Notes under the pieces: generated by a model
The model's input: only the letters and a program-made list of their open reading frames with translations
What the model was told of the DNA's origin: nothing
Database searches by the model: none
Shown here: one piece after another, positions 26,132 to 34,584 of the stretch
How the letters are laid out: each line of letters begins with the position of its first letter
Numbering within the stretch: the stretch's first letter is position 1
Position numbers and translations under genes: made by a program
NCBI GenBank assembly: GCA_043801445.1
Contig: JAZDMB010000049.1
Span: 1 to 43,064, forward strand
From: JAZDFP01 sp043801445
Lineage (GTDB): Bacteria; Planctomycetota; MHYJ01; JACQXL01
Reading direction: 5' to 3'
DNA length: 43,064 nt

Positions 26132-26665
26132 ATGGCTAAGAGATTTAAAAGGGCTCAGGAAGCAAAAGGATCAGAGGTTAATCTGACTCCGATGATTGAT
26201 GTGGTATTCCAGTTAATCGTATTTTTAATGTTAGCTTCAGATATTAGTAACACCGAGATGGAACGTGTTTACCTGCCCAAAGCAGATGCGGCAATTGCTG
26301 ATGAGCGTCCTGATAAGACGAGACTTATGGTAAATATTAGCCATGTAGTTCCGATGGGTAGAGATTGCCCCGAATTAAGATATAAAAATGGCATTTTAAT
26401 ATCACCTTGTCAGATTGAGGAGCATTGGAAAATAGTTGTAAAAACAAAACAATTAACAATCCCTGAATTAGAACAACTTCTGATAGTAGAAGGTAATTTG
26501 GATAGGGAGACGAAAGGTAACCCTAAAACTCCGTCAAATCGTCCGATAATGATACGATGTGACGGCAGCGCGCCTTTCCTTCTTATTACCAAAATATTGG
26601 AAGCAGCCGGCAAGGCTTTTGTGTGGAAAATAGAAATCGGAGCCGAGAAACCACCGGTAGAATAA
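26132..26665 (+). CDS. exbD: ExbD/TolR-type subunit 1
   Basis: This 177-residue protein has a short cytosolic N-terminus, one membrane helix at about 20-38 and a periplasmic domain. The motif LTPMIDVVFQLIVF carries the membrane aspartate (Asp23) that accepts protons in ExbD/TolR/MotB-type stators. The periplasmic domain is longer than that of E. coli ExbD and contains two cysteines (DCPELRY and SPCQIEE) that could form a disulfide. It lies between exbB and a second, divergent exbD, with only four bases before the next gene. Confidence 0.9.
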   Translation: MAKRFKRAQEAKGSEVNLTPMIDVVFQLIVFLMLASDISNTEMERVYLPKADAAIADERPDKTRLMVNISHVVPMGRDCPELRYKNGILISPCQIEEHWKIVVKTKQLTIPELEQLLIVEGNLDRETKGNPKTPSNRPIMIRCDGSAPFLLITKILEAAGKAFVWKIEIGAEKPPVE

Positions 26666-26669
26666 AAAT

Positions 26670-27149
26670 ATGAAACGAAAACGTGTAAAAATTGAAGACG
26701 CTAATCTGGACTTGCAAATGGCGCCTATGATAGATGTTATTTTCCAGTTAATTATCTTCTTTATGTGTTCTATTCATTTTAAATCATTGGAAGGAAAGTT
26801 ATATTCTTATTTGCCGAGAGATAAAGGGATGTCAAATACCGAAGTAACAGACCCTATCTTAGAAGAGGTTCGGATTAGGTTGGTATATGCGGAGAATAGA
26901 CTGCCGCTTCTGACAAGGATTAAGGTGGGAGAAAGAGAATTCCCCGATTGGAATTCACTTGAACAACATATCAGAAGTATCGCATCCAGTTTAGTAACAC
27001 CAAAGGGGGACATAATACCCGTTAAAATAGACCCTGATGACAAAATTCCTGCCCAGGCAGTAGTCAGTGTTCTTAATATTTGTAAAAAGGCGGGCGTTCA
27101 AAAAACTGAATTTGCGGCCAAAACTTCCGCGCCCAGTTCTAAAAAATAA
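26670..27149 (+). CDS. exbD: ExbD/TolR-type subunit 2
   Basis: This 159-residue protein has the stator motif MAPMIDVIFQLIIFF with Asp22 in the single membrane helix, followed by a periplasmic domain. Apart from the helix it differs clearly from the preceding ExbD, so the two are not a recent duplication. The pair may form a heteromeric ExbD dimer inside one ExbB pentamer; this is inference. A lysine-rich start and a short serine/lysine tail are visible. Secretin 2 starts 26 bp later. Confidence 0.88.
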   Translation: MKRKRVKIEDANLDLQMAPMIDVIFQLIIFFMCSIHFKSLEGKLYSYLPRDKGMSNTEVTDPILEEVRIRLVYAENRLPLLTRIKVGEREFPDWNSLEQHIRSIASSLVTPKGDIIPVKIDPDDKIPAQAVVSVLNICKKAGVQKTEFAAKTSAPSSKK

Positions 27150-27175
27150 AATCGAAACTTTACGATTTTGATTCA

Positions 27176-30100
27176 ATGAGAGGTAATATTATTAGAAGCT
27201 CATTTATTTCCATTGTTCTCATAGTTTTGCTTATTTGCAGTAGTTGTATCAGCGGAATTGCGACTAATTCACTTAGAACGAGAGTGCCATCTCCCAATAA
27301 GATATCAGGGACGATAGTTATTATCGAAAACATCGCTTCGGCTTCCATACAACCAGGTTCAAATGATATCCCGTTGGCTCAATTTGCTATGGCTACAAAT
27401 CAAGCTGATGTGATATTGAAATCAGTTCAATTCGAAAAAGAAGGCGTGTTTAGTGACAGTGACATTAAAAATATTAAACTTTATGTTGATAATGGCGATG
27501 ATATTTTTAATACCGCTCAAGACATCTTACTTTCTTCTTCTAAACTGAAAAATAACAGATGCGAGTTTATATTAGACCAGCCCATTATTATTAAACCCCA
27601 ATTATTTTTCATTTCTGTTGATCTTTCATTTCAGGCAAATGGAACAATTTCTTTCTTATTTACAGGGGAATCGTTTAAAACTACAGATATAGCAGGTGTT
27701 ATTGGTAAATATCCTTTTACCGCAAGCGCATCGGTGACCGCATCTACAGAGGATTTATCTGGAATAAGTCGAGCAGACGATCAGCCGACCAGAGGAGCGG
27801 AAAGTTCCGTCAAGGAGATTATGTCCGAGGTGGAGAAAGAAAAAACCATTAAAATGCAGGAGAATGAGTTCCTTGCGCAAAAATATTACGAAATGGCTTT
27901 AAAATTATTTAAGGAGTTTAATTATAATCAAGCGCAAGACCAAATACAACGCGCCTTAGAACTCAATTCTAACCATGAAGAGGCTAAAAAATTATCAAAT
28001 GAGATTCAGTTAATTCTCGGTTTCCGTGCCGATGAAATCAAAGTTATTAAAGAGTTCTTGCAGGATCAATTAGCGGTGAAAATTCAGGAGACTGAAATAG
28101 TTGTTAGGAATCATTTCTTGAATGGCGAACGGTTAATGGGTGAGAAAAAATACGGGGAAGCGCAATTGGAATTTGAAGCTGTTGAGAATAAACTAAAGTG
28201 GATACCTTATGATATCGGGTTAAAAGAATATTTGGTTAGAGCGCAAACCCGAATCAAGGAAATCAAGGATTTAATTATTAAAGAAGAGGATATTTTAATG
28301 CGTCAGCGTCGTGAGGCGGCGTCGCGTATTGCTCAAGAAGAAGAACTTAAAAGGCAACAGGAATATAACGAAAAAATAAAAACTCTTTTCAGGGAAGCGC
28401 TTACGCTTTTTGAACAAAAACGCTTCCAGGAAACCGAACGGTTAGCTGATACTATTTTAGGATTAGCACCGCATTTCCAGGCAGCTGCGGAACTGAAAAA
28501 AGAAACCATTCGGGCAAGGCATTATGAAGTATCGGCCAATTATTTGCAATTAAGATTGGAACGTCTAAAAGCGCTTTATGATGATTTCAAGGAATCTACT
28601 ATTCCTTATGCTGATGATAGGATGATTCGTTATGATGCTGATGTTTGGAAAATAGCGAGTAAACGCAAGTCGCCCACGGTTATTACGGGCAATTCGGAAG
28701 AAGACCCTGATATCATAGAGATAAAAAGAAAATTAAAAACAATTAAACATAATTTTAAGTTGGACGGCACAGCTTCTTTGTATGAAGTCACCGATTATAT
28801 TCAACAGCAATATAAAATTCCTATCGTTTATGCGCAGGATGTAAGACAGGAAGGAGTCGCAAATGATAAAAAATCTCTTTCTCTTGTAGGACTGCCATTA
28901 GAGGTAGGTCTTAGAAATCTCTTAGAATTATATAATTTATCTTATGCATTTAATAGAAACTTTAAATGCGTCTGGATTACACGTCTTAACGCATTAGAAG
29001 AAGAAGTGGAATGGCGTGTCCATAATCTTGAAGACCTTGCCAGGCCAATCCCGGATTTTATCGGTCCTAATATTGAAGTGGCATTAACAGCAGGAGGCTC
29101 TAAAGGCTGGGAATATCCGACACAAGAGTTGCCGGCTGTTATAACTATTCCTATTGACGGTGATGGGGGTCTTATTGATTTGATAAAGAAAAATACCGGT
29201 AAAGACCGTCGAGGTGGAAGCACGTGGGATGATACTACATTGGGAGTGACTATAAAAAGAATAGGAGAGGGTAATAAAATAATTGTTGTGCATACTTCTG
29301 CCGTCCAAGAAGAGATAATTGAATTTTTACAAATACTCAGATCTTTCAGAACAACAATGATTTCCATTGAAGCAACTTTCCTTTCCACAACCGATAATTT
29401 CCTTGAGGATTTCGGTGTGCAATTAAGAGATATTTCTCAGGCATCTATTCCGAATGCGCCTGATATACCGGGACAAACTACAGTAAACGCCGGGTTCCTG
29501 CTGGGTGGTAATAGAGATTCACGTTTCAGAACAGCGTACACTTTCCGTGACCAGAATAATACTATTGAAACAGCATTGCCACCGGCAGATGTAGGTGGAT
29601 TAGGACTTCAATCTACCATACTGGGTAAACCGCGTGTTAATTATTTGTTAAATGCTTTAGAAAAATCAGGTAGGGGAACAATTATTGATTCACCTAAAAT
29701 CCTGGCTATTAACGGTCAAAGAGTGAATATTTCATTCTTAAAACAACGTCAGTATATTCTAGATGGTGAGATTCAGGGTGGCGCTGTTGCTTACCAGCCG
29801 GTAATTAACACTTTTTCTACCGGTGTTGTGCTTGATGTTAAACCCGTAATGAGTTACGACCGTAAATATATTACCGTTCATGTTTTTCCCACTTTATTAG
29901 AATTACTGGGTGTTAGAACCCGTACTCTCCAATATGAAGCCGCTCCGCCGGCAGTAGGAATACCTTTAGTTACTCAGATTACTATTGAAATGCCATGGTT
30001 AAGATTACAAAGATGCCGTACGAGTGCGGTTATTCCTGATAAAGGGGCGCTTGTTTTAGGCGGATTGAAAACAATTTATGACACCGATATTACAGCATCT

Positions 30101-30238
30101 ACGCCATTTTTAGATAAAATACCCATCGTCGGCGTATTTTTCAGACGCAAGATAAAAAATGAGGAAAAACGAAATCAAATAATTATAGTCAGAGTGGAAA
30201 TTATTGAACTTTCGGAGATTGAACAAACTCTCCAGTAA
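27176..30238 (+). CDS. Secretin 2 with beta-sandwich and TPR head
   Basis: This 1020-residue paralogue of secretin 1 has a signal peptide ending CSSC, a plausible lipoprotein site. A beta-sandwich module of about 150 residues follows (IPLAQFAMATNQADVILKS, LYVDNGDDIF), which secretin 1 lacks. Then come TPR helices (FLAQKYYEMALKLFKEF), a coiled stretch, an N0/STN-like domain, an N1-like segment (IIVVHTSAVQEEIIEFLQIL) and the secretin barrel (INGQRVNISFL, VLDVKPVMSYD, closing TPFLDKIPIVGVFFRRK). Alignable blocks with secretin 1 include the TPR head and the whole C-terminal half. The paired secretins may form separate pores or one mixed ring. No ribosome-binding site is seen. Confidence 0.88.
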   Translation: MRGNIIRSSFISIVLIVLLICSSCISGIATNSLRTRVPSPNKISGTIVIIENIASASIQPGSNDIPLAQFAMATNQADVILKSVQFEKEGVFSDSDIKNIKLYVDNGDDIFNTAQDILLSSSKLKNNRCEFILDQPIIIKPQLFFISVDLSFQANGTISFLFTGESFKTTDIAGVIGKYPFTASASVTASTEDLSGISRADDQPTRGAESSVKEIMSEVEKEKTIKMQENEFLAQKYYEMALKLFKEFNYNQAQDQIQRALELNSNHEEAKKLSNEIQLILGFRADEIKVIKEFLQDQLAVKIQETEIVVRNHFLNGERLMGEKKYGEAQLEFEAVENKLKWIPYDIGLKEYLVRAQTRIKEIKDLIIKEEDILMRQRREAASRIAQEEELKRQQEYNEKIKTLFREALTLFEQKRFQETERLADTILGLAPHFQAAAELKKETIRARHYEVSANYLQLRLERLKALYDDFKESTIPYADDRMIRYDADVWKIASKRKSPTVITGNSEEDPDIIEIKRKLKTIKHNFKLDGTASLYEVTDYIQQQYKIPIVYAQDVRQEGVANDKKSLSLVGLPLEVGLRNLLELYNLSYAFNRNFKCVWITRLNALEEEVEWRVHNLEDLARPIPDFIGPNIEVALTAGGSKGWEYPTQELPAVITIPIDGDGGLIDLIKKNTGKDRRGGSTWDDTTLGVTIKRIGEGNKIIVVHTSAVQEEIIEFLQILRSFRTTMISIEATFLSTTDNFLEDFGVQLRDISQASIPNAPDIPGQTTVNAGFLLGGNRDSRFRTAYTFRDQNNTIETALPPADVGGLGLQSTILGKPRVNYLLNALEKSGRGTIIDSPKILAINGQRVNISFLKQRQYILDGEIQGGAVAYQPVINTFSTGVVLDVKPVMSYDRKYITVHVFPTLLELLGVRTRTLQYEAAPPAVGIPLVTQITIEMPWLRLQRCRTSAVIPDKGALVLGGLKTIYDTDITASTPFLDKIPIVGVFFRRKIKNEEKRNQIIIVRVEIIELSEIEQTLQ

Positions 30239-30254
30239 TTGTTCAGGTAATCAA

Positions 30255-30965
30255 TTGAGTGTATTAAAAGCGATATTTTTTGATATAGACGATACTTTAT
30301 ATTCCACATCTCTTTTTGCTTCTCGAGCTCGTCATAATTCTATCCGGGCCATGATTTCATTAGGTCTTAATCTCCCGGAAAAAATACTTTCCAAAGAATT
30401 AGAAGAAGTTATCAGGGAATTTTCATCAAACTATGAGCATCATTTTGACAAATTATTATTACGAATTCCCAAACGCTCTTATGAAGGTATAAATCCATCG
30501 GTTCTTGTAGCAGGTGCGGTTATAGCCTATCATGAAACCAAATCCCGTGAATTAGTGCCTTTCCCGGATGTTTCCTTTATTCTTAAGGCGCTTTCTAAAA
30601 CAGACCTTATCAGAGGTGTTATTACCGATGGATTATCAATTAAGCAGATTGAAAAACTTATCCGTTTGAAAATATATCATTTCTTTACCCCCCGGGCAAT
30701 ATTCATTTCTGATGAGATAGGAATTAGTAAGCCTAATATTAAACTCTATCAGCATATTTGCGACGAACTCAATCTTTTGCCTCAGGAAGTAATGTATATA
30801 GGCGATGACCCGGTTAATGACATTGACCCTGCCAAGACAGTCGGGATGATAACAGTTCTCAGCCGCAGAGGAAAGAAGCATCTTTCGCGTCACGGCAGAT
30901 TAAAGCCGGATTACCGGATAGATAATTTCAGCCAACTTCTCAAGATAATTAAAGCAAAACTATGA
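30255..30965 (+). CDS. HAD-superfamily hydrolase
   Basis: About 236 residues from TTG 30255. Reading from an upstream TTG at 30204 would overlap secretin 2 and place 17 extra residues before the catalytic strand. Motif I is FFDIDDTLYS with nucleophile Asp10 and Asp12, motif II is GVITDG, and the lysine and acidic motifs lie in GISKPNIKLY and YIGDDPVNDI. An alpha-helical cap sits after motif I. This places it in subfamily I with haloacid dehalogenase-like phosphatases and pyrimidine 5'-nucleotidases. The substrate cannot be told from sequence. Its stop overlaps the ATG of the ABC gene, so translation is probably coupled. Confidence 0.85.
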   Translation: MSVLKAIFFDIDDTLYSTSLFASRARHNSIRAMISLGLNLPEKILSKELEEVIREFSSNYEHHFDKLLLRIPKRSYEGINPSVLVAGAVIAYHETKSRELVPFPDVSFILKALSKTDLIRGVITDGLSIKQIEKLIRLKIYHFFTPRAIFISDEIGISKPNIKLYQHICDELNLLPQEVMYIGDDPVNDIDPAKTVGMITVLSRRGKKHLSRHGRLKPDYRIDNFSQLLKIIKAKL

Positions 30966-31735
30966 CGAATGTCATTCTTAGAACCGAAAATCTTTGCCGT
31001 CGTTTCGGCAAATTCCCGGCAGTTGAGAATCTCTCATTGGAAATCTATTCGGGCGATATCTATGGTTTTCTTGGTCTTAATGGCGCCGGTAAAACCACTA
31101 CCATCCGTATGCTTCTGCGGCTTATTAAACCTGATAGCGGTAAGATATTTATACACGGTAAAGAAATAAGCAATTCATATCTTGAAATCATGCATTATGT
31201 CGGCGGTTTGGTAGAAATCCCTGCATTTTATCCATATCTTTCAGCGCGGCAGAATCTTTTATTATTAACACGCCTCAGAATGGTGACATCGAAATCTTTT
31301 ATTAACTCAATAGTGGATAACTTACTTTCAGCAGTTGGATTGAAAGCGCGTGCCAATGATAAAATTCGCGCTTACTCGCAGGGAATGCGCCAGCGGCTCG
31401 GCATTGCGGCGGCTTTACTGCCCGCCTTTATTCAGATAAAAAATCCTGATTACTCTCCTTTGATTATCCTTGATGAACCTACTAACGGACTTGACCCCCA
31501 AGGAATTGCCGATATCCGCAATCTTATAAAAAAACTCAATAAGGAACAGAATGTTACTTTCTTTATCTCAAGCCATCTTCTTTCCGAGATGGAACTTCTC
31601 TGCAATCGGGTCGGGATTCTTAGAAACGGTAAATTGGTGATATCAGAGGAACTCCGGAAACTTCTTAAAGAAGAAGGGGTGGAAATAACAACGCCAAAAA
31701 GACCGCTTGAAAAATATTTTATGGGATTGGTTTAA
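30962..31735 (+). CDS. ABC transporter ATP-binding protein
   Basis: This 257-residue ATPase has Walker A GLNGAGKTT (38-46), the signature YSQGMRQRLGIA, Walker B LIILDEPTNGLDP and an H-loop in ISSHLLSEME. It is of the CcmA/BcrA type that pairs with ABC-2 permeases in export of drugs, lipids or peptides. It overlaps the HAD gene by four bases (ATGA) and is three bases from the permease gene, so the three form an operon. Confidence 0.92.
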   Translation: MTNVILRTENLCRRFGKFPAVENLSLEIYSGDIYGFLGLNGAGKTTTIRMLLRLIKPDSGKIFIHGKEISNSYLEIMHYVGGLVEIPAFYPYLSARQNLLLLTRLRMVTSKSFINSIVDNLLSAVGLKARANDKIRAYSQGMRQRLGIAAALLPAFIQIKNPDYSPLIILDEPTNGLDPQGIADIRNLIKKLNKEQNVTFFISSHLLSEMELLCNRVGILRNGKLVISEELRKLLKEEGVEITTPKRPLEKYFMGLV

Positions 31736-31738
31736 TAT

Positions 31739-32614
31739 ATGTGCTCAAGAATTTGGACATTAACAAAGATTGAACTATATAAACTTGCGCGCCAGAAATT
31801 CTTTTATATTGCTTTTTTTCTGGTAATGGCGGTGGTTATCGTATCAGTTCTTAGTGAACTGTTTTCTTCCGATAAGACAGCGCAGATTAATGGGTTTAGT
31901 ACTCTTATTCTCGGCTGTCTCAATGGATTCAAAATCTCTGCCTTTCTGATACTTATTATGGGCAGTTTGCTTTTCGCCTCCGAAACCACATTAGGAACCA
32001 TCAAAACTATTCTTGTTGCGCCGATTAGAAGAAGCGAACTTATTATTGCCAAAGTAATCACGGTGATTATTCTGGCATTGTTATTTACGCTTCTTATTGA
32101 ATCAATCTCTTTTATTTCTTCCTGGACTATTTATGGCTTTGCTGATATCACCGACCCTACTTTCCCGGATATCATCCATCTATCCAAATCAGCCATGCTT
32201 CTTTATATCGCTTATACCTTTATACACATTATTCTGCCCCTTATTACGATAGGGTTAATGGGATTATTCGTCTCCACCTTTATAGAAAATGCCGGTATTG
32301 CGGTGGCGATAAGTATTATCGTCTATCTGATAATGGACACCTTTATAGTCGGCTTATTTGAAAACTTATCAACATATCTGTTCAACTACTATCTAAATTA
32401 TTATCTGGCAACATTAAAGGATATCTCGGAAGGGGTATTGCAGGAAATATGGAAATTCAAAGTGATTAATTCATTCTTCGGAATTCAACAGGAAGATGTG
32501 TTTATAGATGCGCCAAGAAAGATAGAAATCATCAAAAGCCTCATCATACCTATTGTTTATTCGGTCATCTTCGTTATCCTTTCAGTTATTACGGTCAACA
32601 AGAAAACTTCATAA
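31739..32614 (+). CDS. ABC-2-type permease
   Basis: This 291-residue protein has about six membrane helices: one near residues 22-42, others near 58-75, 100-125, 145-170, 180-205, and a last one at the C-terminus. A large loop occurs after helix 1 and another before the last helix, typical of the ABC-2 (BcrB/NatB-like) fold. With the preceding ATPase it should form an exporter. The substrate is unknown. Repeats follow the stop immediately. Confidence 0.85.
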   Translation: MCSRIWTLTKIELYKLARQKFFYIAFFLVMAVVIVSVLSELFSSDKTAQINGFSTLILGCLNGFKISAFLILIMGSLLFASETTLGTIKTILVAPIRRSELIIAKVITVIILALLFTLLIESISFISSWTIYGFADITDPTFPDIIHLSKSAMLLYIAYTFIHIILPLITIGLMGLFVSTFIENAGIAVAISIIVYLIMDTFIVGLFENLSTYLFNYYLNYYLATLKDISEGVLQEIWKFKVINSFFGIQQEDVFIDAPRKIEIIKSLIIPIVYSVIFVILSVITVNKKTS

Positions 32615-32619
32615 CTTCT

Positions 32620-32685
32620 GCCACGAAGGCACAAAGACACGAAGAAATCCTCTACACTCTCTGTGTCCTCGGCGCCTCTGTGGTG
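32620..32685. repeat. Octamer inverted repeat, short element
   Basis: Octamers CACGAAGG, CACAAAGA, CACGAAGA run to 32645 and are mirrored at about 32655-32685 by the inverse form (CACAGAGG, CGCCGAGG, ACACAGAG on the minus strand). It is the arm-only version of the elements at 7761 and 8699. Confidence 0.6.
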
Positions 32686-32697
32686 AATCCTACGTTT

Positions 32698-32756
32698 CCC
32701 CCCCCTATATTCTACCTCCTACATACCATCTACTTCATACTTTATACTACATACTA
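32698..32756. repeat. Degenerate 7-bp repeats
   Basis: On the minus strand, seven-base units follow one another: TAGTATG, TAGTATA, AAGTATG, AAGTAGA, TGGTATG, TAGGAGG, TAGAATA. There is no coding signal. Confidence 0.55.
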
Positions 32757-32806
32757 TTAATCCGTGTTTATCAGTGGTTTCTTTATCTGATCTGTGTAAT
32801 CTGTGG
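32757..32806. repeat. Degenerate 9-bp repeats, minus orientation
   Basis: On the minus strand, units such as CCACAGAT, TACACAGAT and AAACACGGAT recur. This is the nonamer family seen behind ispD. It touches the stop codon of the next gene. Confidence 0.5.
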
Positions 32807-33667
32807 CTATCCCCTCAGCACGACCACCTCAAATGTATTATCCGCTATAGCCGGTTGATTCAGCAAGATTGAAATACCGGTGACTTGCGGTAATCCCGGT
32901 AACAGGAATAGTTGCCTAATCAGCTGGTCCTGATTCACGGGTATAGAGTAACCTAAAATCACACCGCCATTCAAATCAGGGTCTCCTAAAGGCGGATATA
33001 ACCCGCCTACCTGTAATGCCGGAATCGTGATACTGATAACCTTGTATGATAATTTGGCTTTCGTTACAGCGCTCACCGCTAACCGTTCACCGTCAACCGC
33101 GCCTATTGCTATCTCATCTGTTGCAACCGGAGGCACCAGAGGTCTCACCGCTCCGCCCGGAACAAAAGACAACTTCTCAGGTGTAACTGCCCCATTGACA
33201 ATCTTGGGCGTTGTCACCGAGCCATCTATTATTTCTAAGTAGCCAACCGAATTAGAAGCCAGTTTTATTTTAGTAACCGCAGAGGTTGCAATCTTGGCAG
33301 AAGTCACAGCACCATTAGCAATCTTGGTTGAAGTAACACTCGCATCTTGTATCTTATCGCCGGTTACTGCATTATTATTAATCTTCTGTGTTACTACCGC
33401 ATTATCCTGAATCTTGGCAGTAGAAACCGTATTATCCGCCAGAGGCACAACAGAAACATCGCTACCCAACTTTCGTGCAGTTACCGCGCCGTCAGCAATA
33501 TCATCGGTCTGAACCTGACCCACGCCGATATCGGCTCCGGTAATTGTCCCGTCCTTAATCTTGGCTGATGTAACTGCATCATCAGCAATCTTATCCTCGG
33601 TCACCGCGCCGGGGACTATCGCAGGTGAAGTCACCTGCCCGTCAAAATATGTTCTTTTGAATGGCAT
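32807..33667 (-). CDS. Decapeptide-repeat fibre-like protein
   Basis: 286 residues from the ATG at 33667, which has AAAGGAG about eight bases upstream; the longer open frame starting at 33739 has no such site. Residues 10-168 are about sixteen ten-residue repeats of the form x-A-V-T-x-x-K-I-x-D/N (GAVTEDKIAD, NAVTGDKIQD, GAVTSAKIAT). Two more degenerate repeats follow, then a globular C-terminal domain of about 75 residues. Regular decapeptides of this kind occur in phage tail fibres and bacterial surface filaments and probably form a beta-helical or trimeric shaft with a C-terminal tip. There is no signal peptide. It is the last gene of a minus-strand cassette and GC-richer than its surroundings. 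Confidence 0.75.
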   Translation of the reverse strand: MPFKRTYFDGQVTSPAIVPGAVTEDKIADDAVTSAKIKDGTITGADIGVGQVQTDDIADGAVTARKLGSDVSVVPLADNTVSTAKIQDNAVVTQKINNNAVTGDKIQDASVTSTKIANGAVTSAKIATSAVTKIKLASNSVGYLEIIDGSVTTPKIVNGAVTPEKLSFVPGGAVRPLVPPVATDEIAIGAVDGERLAVSAVTKAKLSYKVISITIPALQVGGLYPPLGDPDLNGGVILGYSIPVNQDQLIRQLFLLPGLPQVTGISILLNQPAIADNTFEVVVLRG

Positions 33668-33690
33668 ATAATTATCTCCTTTCATAATTA

Positions 33691-33720
33691 AGGTTGAGGT
33701 TAAGGTGTAGGTTAAGAAGG
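33691..33720. repeat. Hexamer repeat in leader of the fibre-like gene
   Basis: Units AGGTTG, AGGTTA, AGGTGT, AGGTTA, AGAAGG in exact 6-bp register, between the two minus-strand genes. Confidence 0.5.
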
Positions 33721-33771
33721 ATTTCTCCAGCCAAACCATGCCTTAACCTTTTCCTCATTCTTGACCTTGTT

Positions 33772-34584
33772 TTACAGTGTAGTCAAACCGACCAGCGTAT
33801 GCAGGATTAACCTGCCTTCAGGGTCTGTTTCCCAGGCGCAGTAGCACTTATCCACTGCCGGAACAGCCACGAAGTCATCGCACTTAGCCGTGTCGCACAG
33901 ACCGGTCAGCAATTCGGCATTAATGGTACTCTGGCGCAGGATTTCAGCGGTTGCATCAGATCCTGCGTTAGTAATCATAATCCCGCCCTGAACGATTCTG
34001 CCAAGAATCGCGGCTTTGAGAGCCGGTCTTTGACCATCTTTGGCAATGTTGTAAGGGTCACCATCAGCCACATCACCGGCCGCAATCCAGGAGGTTGCCC
34101 GAAGGTCACCCACTATATAGTAGGCGGTAATCGGAGCAACTGACCTGCCTCGGATTTTGTCACCGGTAAATCGCAGAGCGCCCTTGCCCATCTTGATTGC
34201 CCATCGGTCTTTGGCTGCGGATACTTTGTCCTTAAAGACCTTGGCAACCACTCCATCAACCGTAGCAAACGCCTTCGTCAGATTCTCCTTCCATCTGCTA
34301 AACGACTGAACCATATTACCCTGACGGGTAGCCCGGATATTATCCGTAGTCCTGTCGCTCTTAGAGACGAATGAAGGATTAAGCATCGGCCCATAGGCAT
34401 TACTGGATGGATTGACTAAATCACGTTCAAAGGTCCCGTCATCTGGCAGTTTCGCATCAAGTTTATCCTTGATGTCTACTGCGGAATCCAAGAGACGCTT
34501 CTCCCAGTTATCAGCCATAGACCCGGTAACTTCCCAATTTGCCGGCACATAGAGCTTCAACTCGAATTTCTTTTCAAATGCCAT
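33772..34584 (-). CDS. Hypothetical 270-residue protein of the phage-like cassette
   Basis: I do not recognise this protein. It has 270 residues, no signal peptide and no membrane helix. The first half is helical and lysine-rich (NWEKRLLDSAVDIKDKL, KVFKDKVSAAKDRW). The second half is alanine/glycine-rich with strands (ITAYYIVGDL, GGIMITNAG) and four cysteines (LCDTAKC and KCYCAW). GGGGGTGAG a few bases before the ATG is a strong ribosome-binding site. Codons are GC-richer than in the chromosomal neighbours. It sits upstream of the fibre-like gene, where a phage or tailocin would have a structural gene. A virion or shell subunit is one possibility, without direct support. Confidence 0.65.
   Translation of the reverse strand: MAFEKKFELKLYVPANWEVTGSMADNWEKRLLDSAVDIKDKLDAKLPDDGTFERDLVNPSSNAYGPMLNPSFVSKSDRTTDNIRATRQGNMVQSFSRWKENLTKAFATVDGVVAKVFKDKVSAAKDRWAIKMGKGALRFTGDKIRGRSVAPITAYYIVGDLRATSWIAAGDVADGDPYNIAKDGQRPALKAAILGRIVQGGIMITNAGSDATAEILRQSTINAELLTGLCDTAKCDDFVAVPAVDKCYCAWETDPEGRLILHTLVGLTTL

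Noticed and set aside
30204..30254. Upstream TTG start for the HAD hydrolase
   Set aside because: It would overlap the secretin 2 coding end and add residues before the catalytic strand that the family does not have.
33668..33739. N-terminal extension of the decapeptide protein
   Set aside because: AAAGGAG lies just before the internal ATG at 33667, and the extension is encoded by the hexamer repeat leader.
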